A stretch of 64,000 nt of DNA from Clostridia bacterium. GTDB lineage: Bacteria > Bacillota > Clostridia > Oscillospirales > Acutalibacteraceae. The stretch spans positions 62,001 to 126,000 of the forward strand of contig JAFQJH010000002.1 of the NCBI GenBank assembly GCA_017415025.1. The letters are read 5' to 3'. The notes below the pieces were generated by a model. The model had not been told where the DNA came from. It did not search any database and saw nothing but the letters and a program-made list of their open reading frames with translations. A program made the position numbers and the translations under genes. Positions 1 to 9,098 of this stretch are shown here, piece by piece (positions within the stretch are counted from its first letter, which is position 1; every line of letters starts with the position of its first letter).

Positions 1-1349
1 TTCTTCATCGTAAGAATACCGATAGGTCCGAGTGTGATGCCCTCACCGATAAGACCGCTGAGGAGTTCCTCCACATCAAGCCCGAAAACAACCTTGAGTG
101 CTTCGAGAATACCGTACTCCTGAACAACGGGAGCAAGCTCATTTACATAACCGCTGAGGAATTCTCTCGCAAAGCCTGCACAGCCGCCCTCGTCAAAATA
201 TGTAATCTTGATTGATTCCTCTCTGAACGGCTGTTCAAAGGTGTAGCCGTTTACGGTAACGGGAAGCACACAGTCAACGTCGAAGGTTTCAACGTCAAGC
301 TCCGTCTTGCCCGTGTTATCCGTTGTCATTTCGAACTCACGGAAGAAGTTCGGGAAAGAGGTTGCGGAGGATACGCTGACCTCTGTAAGAGTTTCGCCGT
401 TATCTGAAACAAGCTGTGCAATATCATTCATATGAATATGGCCTGTGAAAGCAAAATTCATACCTGCATCAGCAAGAATTTCGGAGATTTCCTGCCAACC
501 GTCAAGGTTAAAGCCCTTCATAATCTTATACTCGTTGTGGAAATGAGGAACAAGATTGTGGTGGTTGACGCCGAATACTGTTTCACCGTCTGCCTTTGCA
601 TCCTCGATTTCAGCAAGAACCCAGGCAAGAAATTCCTCTGACATTGCGCCGGATGTATCACCGATATTGGAACCGTCATCTGTCATATCGGAGCTGTACT
701 TGCCCGTATCCATCATAATGATACGGAAGCCGTCTGCCTTAACTGAATAGGAAAGCATATTACCCTTGCCCGTTGAAGGAACGTAGGTGTGGTATGCAAG
801 GTCGTAGCCGAGATTTTCATAAACCTCGAGGAATTCCTCGGGAGTTATCGGTCTTGCACTTTCCTTATATCCGTTCTCATAGGTTTTTGCAACGTCAGGT
901 CTGTTGATATCGTGGTTACCGCTGATAGCGAGAACCTTGAGACCTGTTTCTTCCTCAAACTGCTCAAGTCTTTCAGCAAGCTTAACGTGGCCGACATATT
1001 CGCCGTCAGCAGTGAGGTCACCCGAGATGATAACATACTCGAGACCGTTTGACTTTGCGTGCGCTTCAAGCGCTGCAAGTGCTGAATTGAGAATACCCTC
1101 GGATTCGTAGGATTCTCTGCCGATTGATCTGCCCATTGCATCCATAAAAGCATCGCAATAGTTGCCTGTGAGCTCCTTCGGATAGTAATGAATGTCTGAA
1201 AGAGCTGCAAAGCTGAGTGTTTTTGTCGGAGCAAAGGCTGCCTTAATTACGTCTGCGGCATTAGCACCGAAGGGTACTGCCGCAAGAAGCATTGCAAGCG
1301 CAAGCACTACCGACAAAAGCTTCTTGGTAAAAAGTGTTGTCTTTTTCAT
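1..1349 (-). CDS. Secreted metallophosphoesterase (C-terminus beyond window)
   Basis: The gene runs off the left edge, so about 449 N-terminal residues are visible. The protein starts MKKTTLFTKK with a hydrophobic core and an AxA-like end, a typical signal peptide (about residues 1-31). Calcineurin-type metal-binding blocks appear in order: SDIH (51-54), SGDLTADGE (109-117), GNHD (144-147), HH (263-264) and GHIH (303-306). That supports a dinuclear metal phosphoesterase acting outside the membrane; the substrate is not predictable. GGAGATAAAAG precedes the ATG. The rmuC stop lies 13 bases upstream, so the two are probably cotranscribed. The part after residue 320 is not recognised. Confidence 0.85.
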   Translation of the reverse strand, partial: MKKTTLFTKKLLSVVLALAMLLAAVPFGANAADVIKAAFAPTKTLSFAALSDIHYYPKELTGNYCDAFMDAMGRSIGRESYESEGILNSALAALEAHAKSNGLEYVIISGDLTADGEYVGHVKLAERLEQFEEETGLKVLAISGNHDINRPDVAKTYENGYKESARPITPEEFLEVYENLGYDLAYHTYVPSTGKGNMLSYSVKADGFRIIMMDTGKYSSDMTDDGSNIGDTSGAMSEEFLAWVLAEIEDAKADGETVFGVNHHNLVPHFHNEYKIMKGFNLDGWQEISEILADAGMNFAFTGHIHMNDIAQLVSDNGETLTEVSVSSATSFPNFFREFEMTTDNTGKTELDVETFDVDCVLPVTVNGYTFEQPFREESIKITYFDEGGCAGFAREFLSGYVNELAPVVQEYGILEALKVVFGLDVEELLSGLIGEGITLGPIGILTMK

Positions 1350-1361
1350 CTTTTATCTCCT

Positions 1362-2684
1362 TTAAATTAAATCCGTTATACTTTCTCCGCTCTCAATGCC
1401 GAGGTAATCATCGGCGGCGGCAGAATCAATTTCCTCAACATTTCTGAGCTTTTTCTGAATGATGCGGTTTCTGTCCTGCGCCTCGGAGAGCGTTTTGCCC
1501 GCTTCGTCAATCTTCTTTCGTGCCTTATCGAGCACAGTACCGAATTTTTCGTACTGAACCTTGGTAACGGCGAGAAGCTGACGGACTTCGTTGGCTTTTT
1601 CGTTGATTGCAACCGCCTTGAAGCCCATTGAAAGGGTGTTGAGCAGGGCTATAATCGTTGTCGGGCCTGCAATCATAATATTTTCGCGTTGGATTTTATC
1701 AATTATTCCCGAGGACGAGGAGGTTATCTCCGCGTAAAGCCCCTCTGTTGCAAGATACATAATGGCAAAGGGTGTTGTTGCGGGAACGTTGATATATTTT
1801 TTGATTGTCTTCGCTTCCTGAAGAACTCTGTCCTCAAGCGCTTTTCTTGCCGCCGCAAGAGCGACTGCATCGGCATTATCCGCCGCCTCACATACACGCT
1901 TGTAATCCTCCATCGGGAACTTTGAGTCTATCGGAAGGTATGTAAACTTTGAGGAATCGTCACTCGACGGAATTTTAACCGCAAATTCGACAAGATCCCT
2001 TGAGCCGGGAACAGCCGAATAATTCTTGACGTACATATTAGGTATCGTCTGGTCAAGAATACCCTCGAGCTGAATTTCAGCCCAGGTGCCGCGCGCCTTG
2101 ACGTTCGTAAGCACACGGTTGAGTGCCGTAACATTTGTTGTAACTCCGCTTGAAAGCTCCTTCATCTCGCCGAGAGATTTATAGACATTTTCAAGCTGTT
2201 CGGAAACTGTTTTGAACGAGGAATCAAGTCTTGTTGCGAGAGTTGCGGTCAGCTTTTCGTCAACTGTTTCTCTCATCTGATCAAGCTTTTTTTCATTGCT
2301 TTCCTGCATTTTGCCGATTGCCGCGTCAAGGGTGCGTGTCTGCTTTTCGTTAAGCTCGGCACTGCTTGTCCTGATAAGTGTCAGCGAATCGGTCATATCC
2401 TTATTGAGCTTTAAAAGTGTTTCGTAGTTGAGCTTCGTCATCTCGTCGAGCTTGCCCGTCATAAGGTGAAGTGAATTATTCATTTCACGGCGGTTACGCT
2501 CAAACTCCTCGGCATTACTGCCCGTAGTTTTCTGAAGATAAAGCGAGAGCGCGGAAACCTGCTTTTCGAGCTCTGCGATTTTCGCATTGCCATCGCCTGA
2601 TTTTACTGCTTTAAGGACATAAAAAATCAGTGCAATTATAACAACTGCAAGGACAGCGATAACGCAAAGTAATATATCCGTCAA
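1362..2684 (-). CDS. rmuC: RmuC-family DNA recombination protein
   Basis: This 440-residue protein has one N-terminal transmembrane helix (about 3-26), a long alpha-helical and probably coiled-coil stretch (about 30-180), and a C-terminal RmuC domain (about 180-420). Recognisable RmuC blocks include RGTWAEIQLEGILDQ, LPIDSKFPMEDY and NTLSMGFKAVAINEKA. RmuC proteins are PD-(D/E)XK-like and are implicated in limiting inversions at short inverted repeats; the biochemical role is poorly known. It is the first gene of a two-gene minus-strand unit with the phosphoesterase. A good sigma-A-type promoter lies just upstream (2722-2750). Confidence 0.9.
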   Translation of the reverse strand: MTDILLCVIAVLAVVIIALIFYVLKAVKSGDGNAKIAELEKQVSALSLYLQKTTGSNAEEFERNRREMNNSLHLMTGKLDEMTKLNYETLLKLNKDMTDSLTLIRTSSAELNEKQTRTLDAAIGKMQESNEKKLDQMRETVDEKLTATLATRLDSSFKTVSEQLENVYKSLGEMKELSSGVTTNVTALNRVLTNVKARGTWAEIQLEGILDQTIPNMYVKNYSAVPGSRDLVEFAVKIPSSDDSSKFTYLPIDSKFPMEDYKRVCEAADNADAVALAAARKALEDRVLQEAKTIKKYINVPATTPFAIMYLATEGLYAEITSSSSGIIDKIQRENIMIAGPTTIIALLNTLSMGFKAVAINEKANEVRQLLAVTKVQYEKFGTVLDKARKKIDEAGKTLSEAQDRNRIIQKKLRNVEEIDSAAADDYLGIESGESITDLI

Positions 2685-2721
2685 AATATCACATCCGTTT
2701 GCTTTTGAAAAAATTTAATAT

Positions 2722-2750
2722 ATTATAACAAAATTTTTACAAATTAACAA
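2722..2750 (-). promoter_or_regulatory. Sigma-A-type promoter for rmuC
   Basis: Read on the minus strand: -35 TTGTTA (2745-2750), a 17-base spacer, and -10 TATAAT (2722-2727). It sits about 40 bases upstream of the rmuC ATG in an AT-rich spacer. Confidence 0.6.
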
Positions 2751-2789
2751 TATAATTCTTAAAAATATATGGCTTTTTTTCTCCCGGTT

Positions 2790-2798
2790 TGATATAAT
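2790..2798 (+). promoter_or_regulatory. Extended -10 promoter for the peptide-binding lipoprotein gene
   Basis: TG-A-TATAAT forms an extended -10 element about 60 bases upstream of the ATG at 2859. No good -35 is visible, which fits extended -10 promoters. Confidence 0.45.
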
Positions 2799-2858
2799 AT
2801 CTTCGTATATTTCGCGATAATTTTACAAAACAAACAGATTGTCAAAGAGGTTTTTTAA

Positions 2859-4496
2859 ATGTTGAAAAGGCTTATCTCTTTTTTACTTATAGCGGTAACT
2901 CTCATCTGCACGCTCTGCTCGTGCGGCGGCGATGATGATATATCTCTCGTTATGCCCATTGCAGATGACCCGATGTGTCTCGACCCGCAGATTGCTTCAA
3001 CACGCGAAGCAAAGCTGATTATCAATAACTGTTACGAGGGTCTTGTACGGCTCAATGCCGAAAATAAGATTGTCAGCGGTGTTGCGGAAAGCTGGACGGT
3101 TTCTTCAGACGGATTAGTTTACACCTTTAAGCTCCGGGAGGACACGAATTGGCAGCTTCTCAAATCCTTCAAGGGTGTGCTTGAGGACGAAAATTACCTT
3201 GAAAATTTCAAAACGAAGGTTACTGCCTACGATTTCCTGTTCGGTTTAAGACGTGCTGTTGATAAGATTACCGATTCGCCCGATGCCGAGCTTCTCTACT
3301 GCATAAAAAATGCACAGAAAATCCATTCGGGTGAAGCAGATAAAAGCACTCTCGGTGTTGTTGCGAAGGATGAGAGCACGCTCGTTATCACTCTTGAACG
3401 CGCAAACCCCGATTTTCTGCGTATTCTTACCCTCCCCTTGTGTATGCCGTGCAACGAGGATTTTTTCAACGCAACGCACGCAAAATACGGTCTCGGACTG
3501 AAATACACCTTCTGCAACGGCCCGTTTTACCTCGCACGCTGGGCAGAGGATAATTCACTTGTTATTTACAGAAACGAGGGCTATGTCGGCGCAGAAAAAG
3601 TTAAACCCACAGCGGTTTATTTTAACGTCAACGGTGACGAGGAGTCCGTTATAACAAAGCTCAAGCAGTTGACCTACCACTCCGCTTTCATTTCCGACGA
3701 GGGCGCATACAGCCTTGCTGACAACAAAAAGGTTAATTGCTCCGCAATCGAAAACGAGGTCAAGGGACTTGCTTTTAACTGCTCGGACAAAATTCTGCAC
3801 AACGAAAAGCTCCGTCAGGCACTTATGATACTGACAGAGCCCGAAAAAATCGAGAAGCCCGAAAACGCACTCGCGGGAGCAAAGGGAATTATCCCTGACT
3901 GTTGCTTATTTACAGACAAAACCTACCGTGAATCCGCAGGCGCGCTATATACGATTAAATACGATGAAAAAGCCGCACTTGAGCTCTGGAATCAGGGTCT
4001 TAAGGAGCTTGAAGCGGAATCGGTAACAATTAAAATAATCTGCAAGGAAGAATATGCGGCACAGATGCAGAAGCTCATTCAGGTATGGCAACAGGTGTTC
4101 AGCACAACAATCGTAGCCAGGGTTGAAATCCTCGAAGAGGATGCAATAGATACGGCAATCAAGAACGATGCATATCAGATTGCATTGACCGAGATTACGG
4201 CAAGCACCGCAAACCCGACCGACGTACTTGAAATTTTCACAAGTGAAAATGCTAAAAACATTTTCAACTATATTTCCGAAGGCTATGACAAGCTTTATGA
4301 AAGTATCCTCACCTCTTACGCGGGCGACGATATCCTTTCGGGCCTTAGAACCGCGGAGCAGATGCTTATAAACAGTGCTGTTTTCTGTCCGCTGTTCACC
4401 TACGGCGACTACATCGCAATCGGTAAGGATGCAACAGATTTTGCACCGTCCTCTGCGTTGGAGAGCGTATGCTTCATAAACGGAGGTCTCGATTAA
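2859..4496 (+). CDS. Peptide ABC transporter substrate-binding lipoprotein (SBP family 5)
   Basis: The 545-residue protein begins with a lipoprotein signal peptide whose lipobox is LCSC (19-22), so Cys22 is the likely acylation site. The mature part has the family 5 solute-binding layout (OppA/DppA-like): the early block DPMCLDPQIASTREAK, then GVAESWTVSSDGLVYTFKLRED (typical of the family), and a late NPTD segment. No permease or ATPase genes flank it, so it is either an orphan receptor serving a transporter elsewhere or a scavenging protein. The VanZ-like gene follows after one base, suggesting cotranscription. A ligand cannot be predicted. Confidence 0.88.
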   Translation: MLKRLISFLLIAVTLICTLCSCGGDDDISLVMPIADDPMCLDPQIASTREAKLIINNCYEGLVRLNAENKIVSGVAESWTVSSDGLVYTFKLREDTNWQLLKSFKGVLEDENYLENFKTKVTAYDFLFGLRRAVDKITDSPDAELLYCIKNAQKIHSGEADKSTLGVVAKDESTLVITLERANPDFLRILTLPLCMPCNEDFFNATHAKYGLGLKYTFCNGPFYLARWAEDNSLVIYRNEGYVGAEKVKPTAVYFNVNGDEESVITKLKQLTYHSAFISDEGAYSLADNKKVNCSAIENEVKGLAFNCSDKILHNEKLRQALMILTEPEKIEKPENALAGAKGIIPDCCLFTDKTYRESAGALYTIKYDEKAALELWNQGLKELEAESVTIKIICKEEYAAQMQKLIQVWQQVFSTTIVARVEILEEDAIDTAIKNDAYQIALTEITASTANPTDVLEIFTSENAKNIFNYISEGYDKLYESILTSYAGDDILSGLRTAEQMLINSAVFCPLFTYGDYIAIGKDATDFAPSSALESVCFINGGLD

Positions 4497-4497
4497 G

Positions 4498-4956
4498 GTG
4501 TTTCTCTTGCAAAAAAACAAGCCGCTCGCAGTAATTTTCTGGTTACTGACGGCGGCGGTTATGGTTATAATTTTTATGTTCTCGGCGGATACGGGCGAGG
4601 AATCCGAGGAGATAAGCCAATCTCTGTTCGGGATGCTTATTGATTATATCGGTCGCTTCATTTCTCACGATGTTCTGCGAAAAATCGCCCATTTTACTGA
4701 ATTTGCGGCACTCGGTTTTTGCGTGGCAGGCGCAATTCACTACACTTTTGGAAAAAGAAAATTTTTCCTGCCGTTCATCCCCTGCGTGCTTTATGCCGTG
4801 AGTGACGAAATCCACCAATACTTTGTGCCCGAAAGAGCTTGCAGAATTTTCGACGTATTTATTGACTCGTGCGGAGTTGCAACGGGAATCGGGATTTTTC
4901 TTTTATTTCTTTTCATCGTTTCAAAATTAATAAAAAACAAGGCTTGCAAAGGTTAA
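4498..4956 (+). CDS. VanZ-like membrane protein
   Basis: A 152-residue polytopic protein with about four hydrophobic segments. It carries VanZ-family marks: FSADTGEESEEIS after the first helix, RKIAHFTEFAALGF in the middle, and SDEIHQYFVPERACRIFDV before the last helix. VanZ proteins are named for low-level teicoplanin resistance in enterococci, but most chromosomal members have no known role. The start is GTG, one base after the lipoprotein stop, so translational coupling is likely. The stop codon sits inside the loop of a shared terminator hairpin. Confidence 0.85.
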   Translation: MFLLQKNKPLAVIFWLLTAAVMVIIFMFSADTGEESEEISQSLFGMLIDYIGRFISHDVLRKIAHFTEFAALGFCVAGAIHYTFGKRKFFLPFIPCVLYAVSDEIHQYFVPERACRIFDVFIDSCGVATGIGIFLLFLFIVSKLIKNKACKG

Positions 4957-4972
4957 ATCCGATGCAAGCCTT
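4939..4972. terminator. Bidirectional terminator between vanZ-like gene and metA
   Basis: AAGGCTTGCA (4939-4948) pairs with TGCAAGCCTT (4963-4972) around a 14-base loop that contains the VanZ stop codon. AATTTTATT follows on the plus strand. It serves two convergent genes. Confidence 0.75.
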
Positions 4973-4976
4973 AATT

Positions 4977-5894
4977 TTATTCTATACTTTCAATATCGTA
5001 GGGTGTCGTCTGGTAAACAAAATAGTTCAGCCAGTTGGAGAAAAGCAGATTTGCGTGTGCCCGCCAGGTTGCAAGGGGCATTTTTGTCGGATCATCGTCG
5101 GGGAAATAGTTCTTCGGAATCTGAATATCAAGTCCCTTTTCGCAATCGCGGAAATATTCGTCGCGAAGGGTTGTTGCATCGTATTCCGAATGTCCCGTAA
5201 TAAAAATCTGCTTGCCGTTATTAGTCGAAATCGCGTAAACCCCCGTCTCCTCGGATGAAGCAAGGATTTTGAGCGCATCAACAGCCTCAATGTCCTCGCG
5301 GCGGACACTCGTATAGCGTGACTGCGGTACCATAAAGGTATCGTCAAAGCCGCGGAAAAGAATTGAACGCTTGTAATCGACAGTGTGGGGATAAACACCC
5401 GAGATTTTTTTATCAAGGCGGTACTTGTCGATACCGAAATGATAATAAAGTCCTGCCTGCGCGCCCCAGCAGATATGGAAGGTGCTCGTCACGTGCTTTT
5501 TGCTCCACTCCATAATCTCGCAAAGCTCGTCCCAATACTCGACCTCTTCAAACGGCATAAGCTCAACGGGCGCACCCGTGATGATCATACCGTCATATTT
5601 TTTATGCTTGATTTCATCGAAGGTCTTATAGAAGGTCAGCAGATGCTCTGCGGAGGTATGCTTCGACTTATGCGAGCTTGTATGGATAAGCTCAAGCTCC
5701 ACCTGCAAGGGTGAGTTACCCAACAGACGTGCGAACTGTGTTTCAGTTTCAATTTTCTTCGGCATAAGATTTAAAAGTAAAATCTTAAGCGGTCGGATAT
5801 CCTGCGTAATGGCGCGAGTTTCCGTCATAACGAAGATGTTTTCGTCATTGAGCACCTTTACGGCAGGTAATTCGTTTGGAATTTTGATAGGCAT
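4977..5894 (-). CDS. metA: Homoserine O-acetyltransferase (MetA family)
   Basis: This 305-residue protein matches the MetA/MetAA family over its full usual length. Catalytic residues are in canonical numbering: Cys142 (FHICWGAQ), His235 and Glu237 (ITGHSEYD). Residue 111 is Glu (TGAPVE). In this family Glu111 is associated with acetyl-CoA, whereas Gly111 in Escherichia coli goes with succinyl-CoA, so an O-acetyltransferase is predicted. The product, O-acetylhomoserine, is the substrate of MetY encoded just upstream (32-base gap). Both genes are probably expressed from the T-box-controlled transcript starting near 7483. Confidence 0.95.
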   Translation of the reverse strand: MPIKIPNELPAVKVLNDENIFVMTETRAITQDIRPLKILLLNLMPKKIETETQFARLLGNSPLQVELELIHTSSHKSKHTSAEHLLTFYKTFDEIKHKKYDGMIITGAPVELMPFEEVEYWDELCEIMEWSKKHVTSTFHICWGAQAGLYYHFGIDKYRLDKKISGVYPHTVDYKRSILFRGFDDTFMVPQSRYTSVRREDIEAVDALKILASSEETGVYAISTNNGKQIFITGHSEYDATTLRDEYFRDCEKGLDIQIPKNYFPDDDPTKMPLATWRAHANLLFSNWLNYFVYQTTPYDIESIE

Positions 5895-5926
5895 ATTTTA
5901 TCAACTCTGAAATTTAGTATTAAAGC

Positions 5927-7216
5927 TTAATCCTCAACCTGTGCGAGTGCCTGTGCGATATCCTCGATGAGGTCCTCGGCATTCTCGAGACCACAGGAGA
6001 AGCGAACAAGATTTGCAGGTACGCCTGCGGCAGCAAGCTCCTCGTCGTTCATCTGACGGTGAGTTGCGCTTGCGGGATGAAGACAGCAGGTTCTTGCATC
6101 CGCAACGTGTGTTTCGATTGCGGCAATCTTAAGGTTTTTCATAAAGGTTTCTGCAGCCTTTCTTCCGCCCTTGAGACCGAAGCTGACAACACCGCAGGAG
6201 CCGTTGGGAAGGTATTTCTGTGCGAGTGAATAGCACTTATCACCCTCGAGTGACGGGTAAGTTACCCAATCAACCTTGTCATTTTCTTTAAGGTACTTTG
6301 CAACGGCAAGTCCGTTTTCGCAGTGTCTTGCAATTCTTACGTGAAGGCTCTCGAGACCGAGATTGAGGAGAAATGCATTCTGCGGAGACTGGATTGAACC
6401 GAAATCACGCATAAGCTGTGCTGTTGCCTTTGTGATGAATGCACCTGCGTTGCCGAACTTTTCAGCATAAGTAACGCCGTGATAGCTGTCATCGGGAGTG
6501 CAGAGACCGGGGAACTTATCAGCGTGAGCCATCCAGTCGAAGTTGCCCGAATCAACGATACAGCCGCCGACACCTGCGCCGTGACCGTCCATATACTTTG
6601 TTGTTGAATGAGTTACGATGTCTGCGCCCCACTCAAACGGACGGCAGTTGACGGGCGTTGCAAAGGTATTGTCGATGATGAGAGGTACGCCGTGAGCGTG
6701 TGCAGCCTTTGCAAAGCGTTCGATATCAAGCACGTTGAGTGCAGGATTTGCGATAGTTTCGCCGAAAACAGCCTTTGTATTCGGGCGGAATGCCGCTTCA
6801 AGCTCCTCGTCAGAGCAATCGGGCTCAACGAATGTAAATTCAATACCCATTCTCTTCATTGTAACGGCAAAGAGGTTATATGTTCCGCCGTAGATTGTGG
6901 AGGAGGACACAACGTGGTCGCCGCAGGAAGCAAGATTGAATACTGAATAGAAGGAAGCTGCCTGACCTGATGAGGTAAGCATTGCCGCTGTACCGCCTTC
7001 AAGCTCACAGATTTTTGCCGCAACGGCATCGTTAGTGGGGTTCTGAAGTCTTGTGTAGAAATAGCCCGAAGCTTCAAGGTCAAAAAGCTTGCCCATATCT
7101 TCGCTTGTTGCATATTTAAAGGTTGTGCTCTGAATAATAGGAATCTGTCGGGGCTCACCGTTGCCCGGTGTGTAGCCGCCCTGAACGCATTTGGTTTCGA
7201 TTCTTAAATCGCTCAT
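5927..7216 (-). CDS. metY: O-acetylhomoserine sulfhydrylase (MetY)
   Basis: A 429-residue Cys/Met-metabolism PLP enzyme. The PLP lysine is Lys207 in VTHSTTKYMDGHGAG, and other family blocks are YFYTRLQNPTNDAVAAKICELEGG and PLIIDNTFATPVNCRPFEWGAD. The length (about 430) and the insertions before the C-terminus fit MetY rather than the shorter MetB/MetC. It converts O-acetylhomoserine plus sulfide to homocysteine in the cytoplasm. It is the first gene after a T-box leader, with metA following, so direct sulfhydrylation appears to be the Met route here. Confidence 0.94.
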   Translation of the reverse strand: MSDLRIETKCVQGGYTPGNGEPRQIPIIQSTTFKYATSEDMGKLFDLEASGYFYTRLQNPTNDAVAAKICELEGGTAAMLTSSGQAASFYSVFNLASCGDHVVSSSTIYGGTYNLFAVTMKRMGIEFTFVEPDCSDEELEAAFRPNTKAVFGETIANPALNVLDIERFAKAAHAHGVPLIIDNTFATPVNCRPFEWGADIVTHSTTKYMDGHGAGVGGCIVDSGNFDWMAHADKFPGLCTPDDSYHGVTYAEKFGNAGAFITKATAQLMRDFGSIQSPQNAFLLNLGLESLHVRIARHCENGLAVAKYLKENDKVDWVTYPSLEGDKCYSLAQKYLPNGSCGVVSFGLKGGRKAAETFMKNLKIAAIETHVADARTCCLHPASATHRQMNDEELAAAGVPANLVRFSCGLENAEDLIEDIAQALAQVED

Positions 7217-7231
7217 AATAATACCTCTTTT

Positions 7232-7483
7232 CTAAAAATAAAACCGTCCCAAAGCAAGAACTTTGAGACGGGAAATATACCCGCGGTACCACTCAAATTG
7301 CAGTAGATACTGCCACCTTTAGACTCTGACAAGTCCTATACCTTAACGCGGTAATACGGAGTGCCCTACTTTTTTCAAACACCCGACTCGGAAGCCATAG
7401 GCAACTGAAGCTCTCGTTATCGGCTTGCACCCACCGCCGATTCTCTTAAAACTACGGCTTCTGCCCTCTTCGTCACAGTCATT
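7232..7483 (-). promoter_or_regulatory. T-box riboswitch leader of metY-metA, probable Met specifier
   Basis: On the minus strand the conserved T-box sequence GAGTGGTACCGCGG lies at 7294-7281. It is followed by an 11-bp terminator stem (7244-7254 with 7261-7271) and the tail TTTTATTTTT (7243-7234). Upstream, GAAGC and GCTTC form the base of stem I. ATG at 7398-7396 sits next to that stem on its 3' side, where the specifier codon lies, followed by a purine. A Met specifier fits the downstream genes. In T-box leaders, uncharged tRNA favours the antiterminator and opens transcription. The specifier assignment is by eye. Confidence 0.88.
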
Positions 7484-7489
7484 AATGAA

Positions 7490-7518
7490 ATGATATCACT
7501 TTACTTTTGAAATGTCAA
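7490..7518 (-). promoter_or_regulatory. Sigma-A promoter of the metY T-box transcript
   Basis: Minus strand: -35 TTGACA (7513-7518), a 17-base spacer, -10 TATCAT (7490-7495). It places the transcript start near 7483, just upstream of stem I. The -35 begins only four bases past the stop of the upstream protease gene. Confidence 0.75.
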
Positions 7519-7521
7519 TAA

Positions 7522-8928
7522 TTATTTGTTTTTAACAAGCACTACCGCCTGCTTACCCAACAATTCCCAGCGGTCCTCGAACTTACTCTTATCAAAGGTA
7601 AGCACGCCGTTGTCATAAGGGTCAACGGTCGTTACGGTTGTTGAGGAATAACCCGACAGAATCATAACGTGAGTTCCGCGCGGATATTCGAAATACTTAC
7701 CTGTGCTTTCGATATACCACGCATTCACCTTGGTAGGATTCTGCATTTTATAGGTTGCCCACACGATTGCGGGTGAGCCGTTGCTGATATAGCCGAGAAG
7801 CTCATCAAAGGAGCAACCGCTGATTCTGACCGCCGTGTATCCTCCGCCACGCTCATCAATCGCCTTTTGCAGAGCCTTTGTTACTGCGGGAGAGAATACG
7901 CCGTAGCCCGGAGTTGAGCTTGTGTAGGTGTATCTCGGGTCGCCGACGAACATTTCGTTGATATCGGGGCCATAGGTTTTGCCGTTTTTCTTGTAAAGAT
8001 TCTTGCGCGGAATGATATTCACCATCTGGTCGATGTTTATTGAATAGCCGTAGTATCTGAGAAGCATACAGCACGATGCCGCCTCGCAGCCTGTAGGATA
8101 CTTCGGCAACTGGCTGACATAAGGAATGTTCATTGCCGTAACCGTAACCTTACAGGATACGGTCTTTTTTGTACCGTCCGTCGTAGTTCCTGTTATTGTT
8201 GCCGTGCCGATTTTCCTTCCCTGAATAACTCCGTTTGAATCAACAGTTGCAACGCTTTTATCAGAGGAAGTCCACGTCATAGTTTTATTAAGGACATCAG
8301 CAGGAGCGAAGGTCAGCTTCTGCGCATATTTCGCGCCCTGAGTAAGAGTAATTGACGTCTTGTCAGCCTTAACCGAGCTTATAAGCGGTGCAACGGTAAG
8401 GCTTATTGATTTTGCCAGCTCTTCATTGGCGGCCGATTTTGCCGTCAATGTAACCTTACCTGTTTTCAGGGTATGCACCGTACCGTTTTCATCGACGGTT
8501 GCAATATTTATATCTGATGAAGCCCAAACTATCTCGGCATTATCTGCTATTCTCGGGTTAAAATTAACCGCCTCAAGCTTCAATTTACCGCCGACCGTGA
8601 CGGCTGTGTCGCTTATATTAAGAGAAAAATCGCGAAGATTAATCACCAAACCTACCGATTTCTGAAGCACGAGAAGAGCATCGGTAGAATTGACACTTCC
8701 GTTAAGGTCGAGGTCGCCGCAATATACGTTTTCCTGCGTTTCTTCAATAATACCGACAGACATCTGCAGCATATAAAGCGCATCTGTGGAATTGATACTT
8801 CCGTTACCGTCAACATCACCGAAGAAGGGAGCCGCTGAAGTTGCAATAATATTACCCGTAAATACGGACAGTGCCAACACCGCCGAAAGAATCGCGGCAA
8901 GGATTTTTTTAGAGCTTTGCATTTTCAT
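7522..8928 (-). CDS. Secreted dockerin - Big2 - C39-like cysteine protease
   Basis: A 468-residue secreted modular protein. Order: signal peptide (1-32); an N-terminal dockerin with two calcium-loop repeats, DVDGNGSINSTD (about 38-49) and DLDLNGSVNSTD (about 72-83); two bacterial Ig-like Big2 domains (about 100-180 and 185-265); and a C39-like papain-fold peptidase domain (about 267-468). The likely catalytic triad is Cys281 (PTGCEAAS), His420 (GTHVMILSGY) and Asp436 (VDPYDN). The dockerin predicts docking to a cohesin; two cohesin-like proteins are encoded elsewhere in this window. The peptide substrate is unknown. It has its own promoter at 8961-8989. Confidence 0.88.
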   Translation of the reverse strand: MKMQSSKKILAAILSAVLALSVFTGNIIATSAAPFFGDVDGNGSINSTDALYMLQMSVGIIEETQENVYCGDLDLNGSVNSTDALLVLQKSVGLVINLRDFSLNISDTAVTVGGKLKLEAVNFNPRIADNAEIVWASSDINIATVDENGTVHTLKTGKVTLTAKSAANEELAKSISLTVAPLISSVKADKTSITLTQGAKYAQKLTFAPADVLNKTMTWTSSDKSVATVDSNGVIQGRKIGTATITGTTTDGTKKTVSCKVTVTAMNIPYVSQLPKYPTGCEAASCCMLLRYYGYSINIDQMVNIIPRKNLYKKNGKTYGPDINEMFVGDPRYTYTSSTPGYGVFSPAVTKALQKAIDERGGGYTAVRISGCSFDELLGYISNGSPAIVWATYKMQNPTKVNAWYIESTGKYFEYPRGTHVMILSGYSSTTVTTVDPYDNGVLTFDKSKFEDRWELLGKQAVVLVKNK

Positions 8929-8960
8929 TTTAATCTCTTTTCCGAATTTGTTTTCTAAAA

Positions 8961-8989
8961 AGTATATACCTATATATAACGCATGTCAA
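8961..8989 (-). promoter_or_regulatory. Sigma-A promoter for the dockerin-protease gene
   Basis: Minus strand: consensus -35 TTGACA (8984-8989), a 17-base spacer, -10 TATACT (8961-8966), about 32 bases upstream of the ATG at 8928. Confidence 0.75.
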
Positions 8990-9030
8990 CCGCATCGGCA
9001 AAAAACAACACAAAACAGTAAAAAGTAACG

Positions 9031-9055
9031 ATATAAGCCCACCGCGCATACAATA
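9031..9055 (+). promoter_or_regulatory. Sporulation sigma-E/K-like promoter of the DUF11 gene
   Basis: CATACAATA (9047-9055) fits both the sigma-E -10 (CATACAnT) and the sigma-K -10 (CATAnnnTA). ATA at 9031-9033 lies 13 bases upstream as a possible sigma-E -35. The same CATACAAT occurs before yabP, whose Bacillus counterpart is a mother-cell gene. A short inverted repeat GAGAT-ATTAC-ATCTC follows at 9061-9075. Confidence 0.4.
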
Positions 9056-9098
9056 CCAATGAGATATTACATCTCAAAAATCAAAAAGGAGGAAGACT

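Noticed and set aside
3945-4520. 191-codon minus-strand frame opposite the peptide-binding lipoprotein gene
   Set aside because: It is Cys-rich with no recognisable family, opposite a well-supported gene; a codon-bias shadow.
7232-7483. tRNA gene in the metY upstream region
   Set aside because: The stem-loops belong to a T-box leader with the conserved GAGTGGTACCGCGG and a terminator; there is no cloverleaf or CCA-type end.
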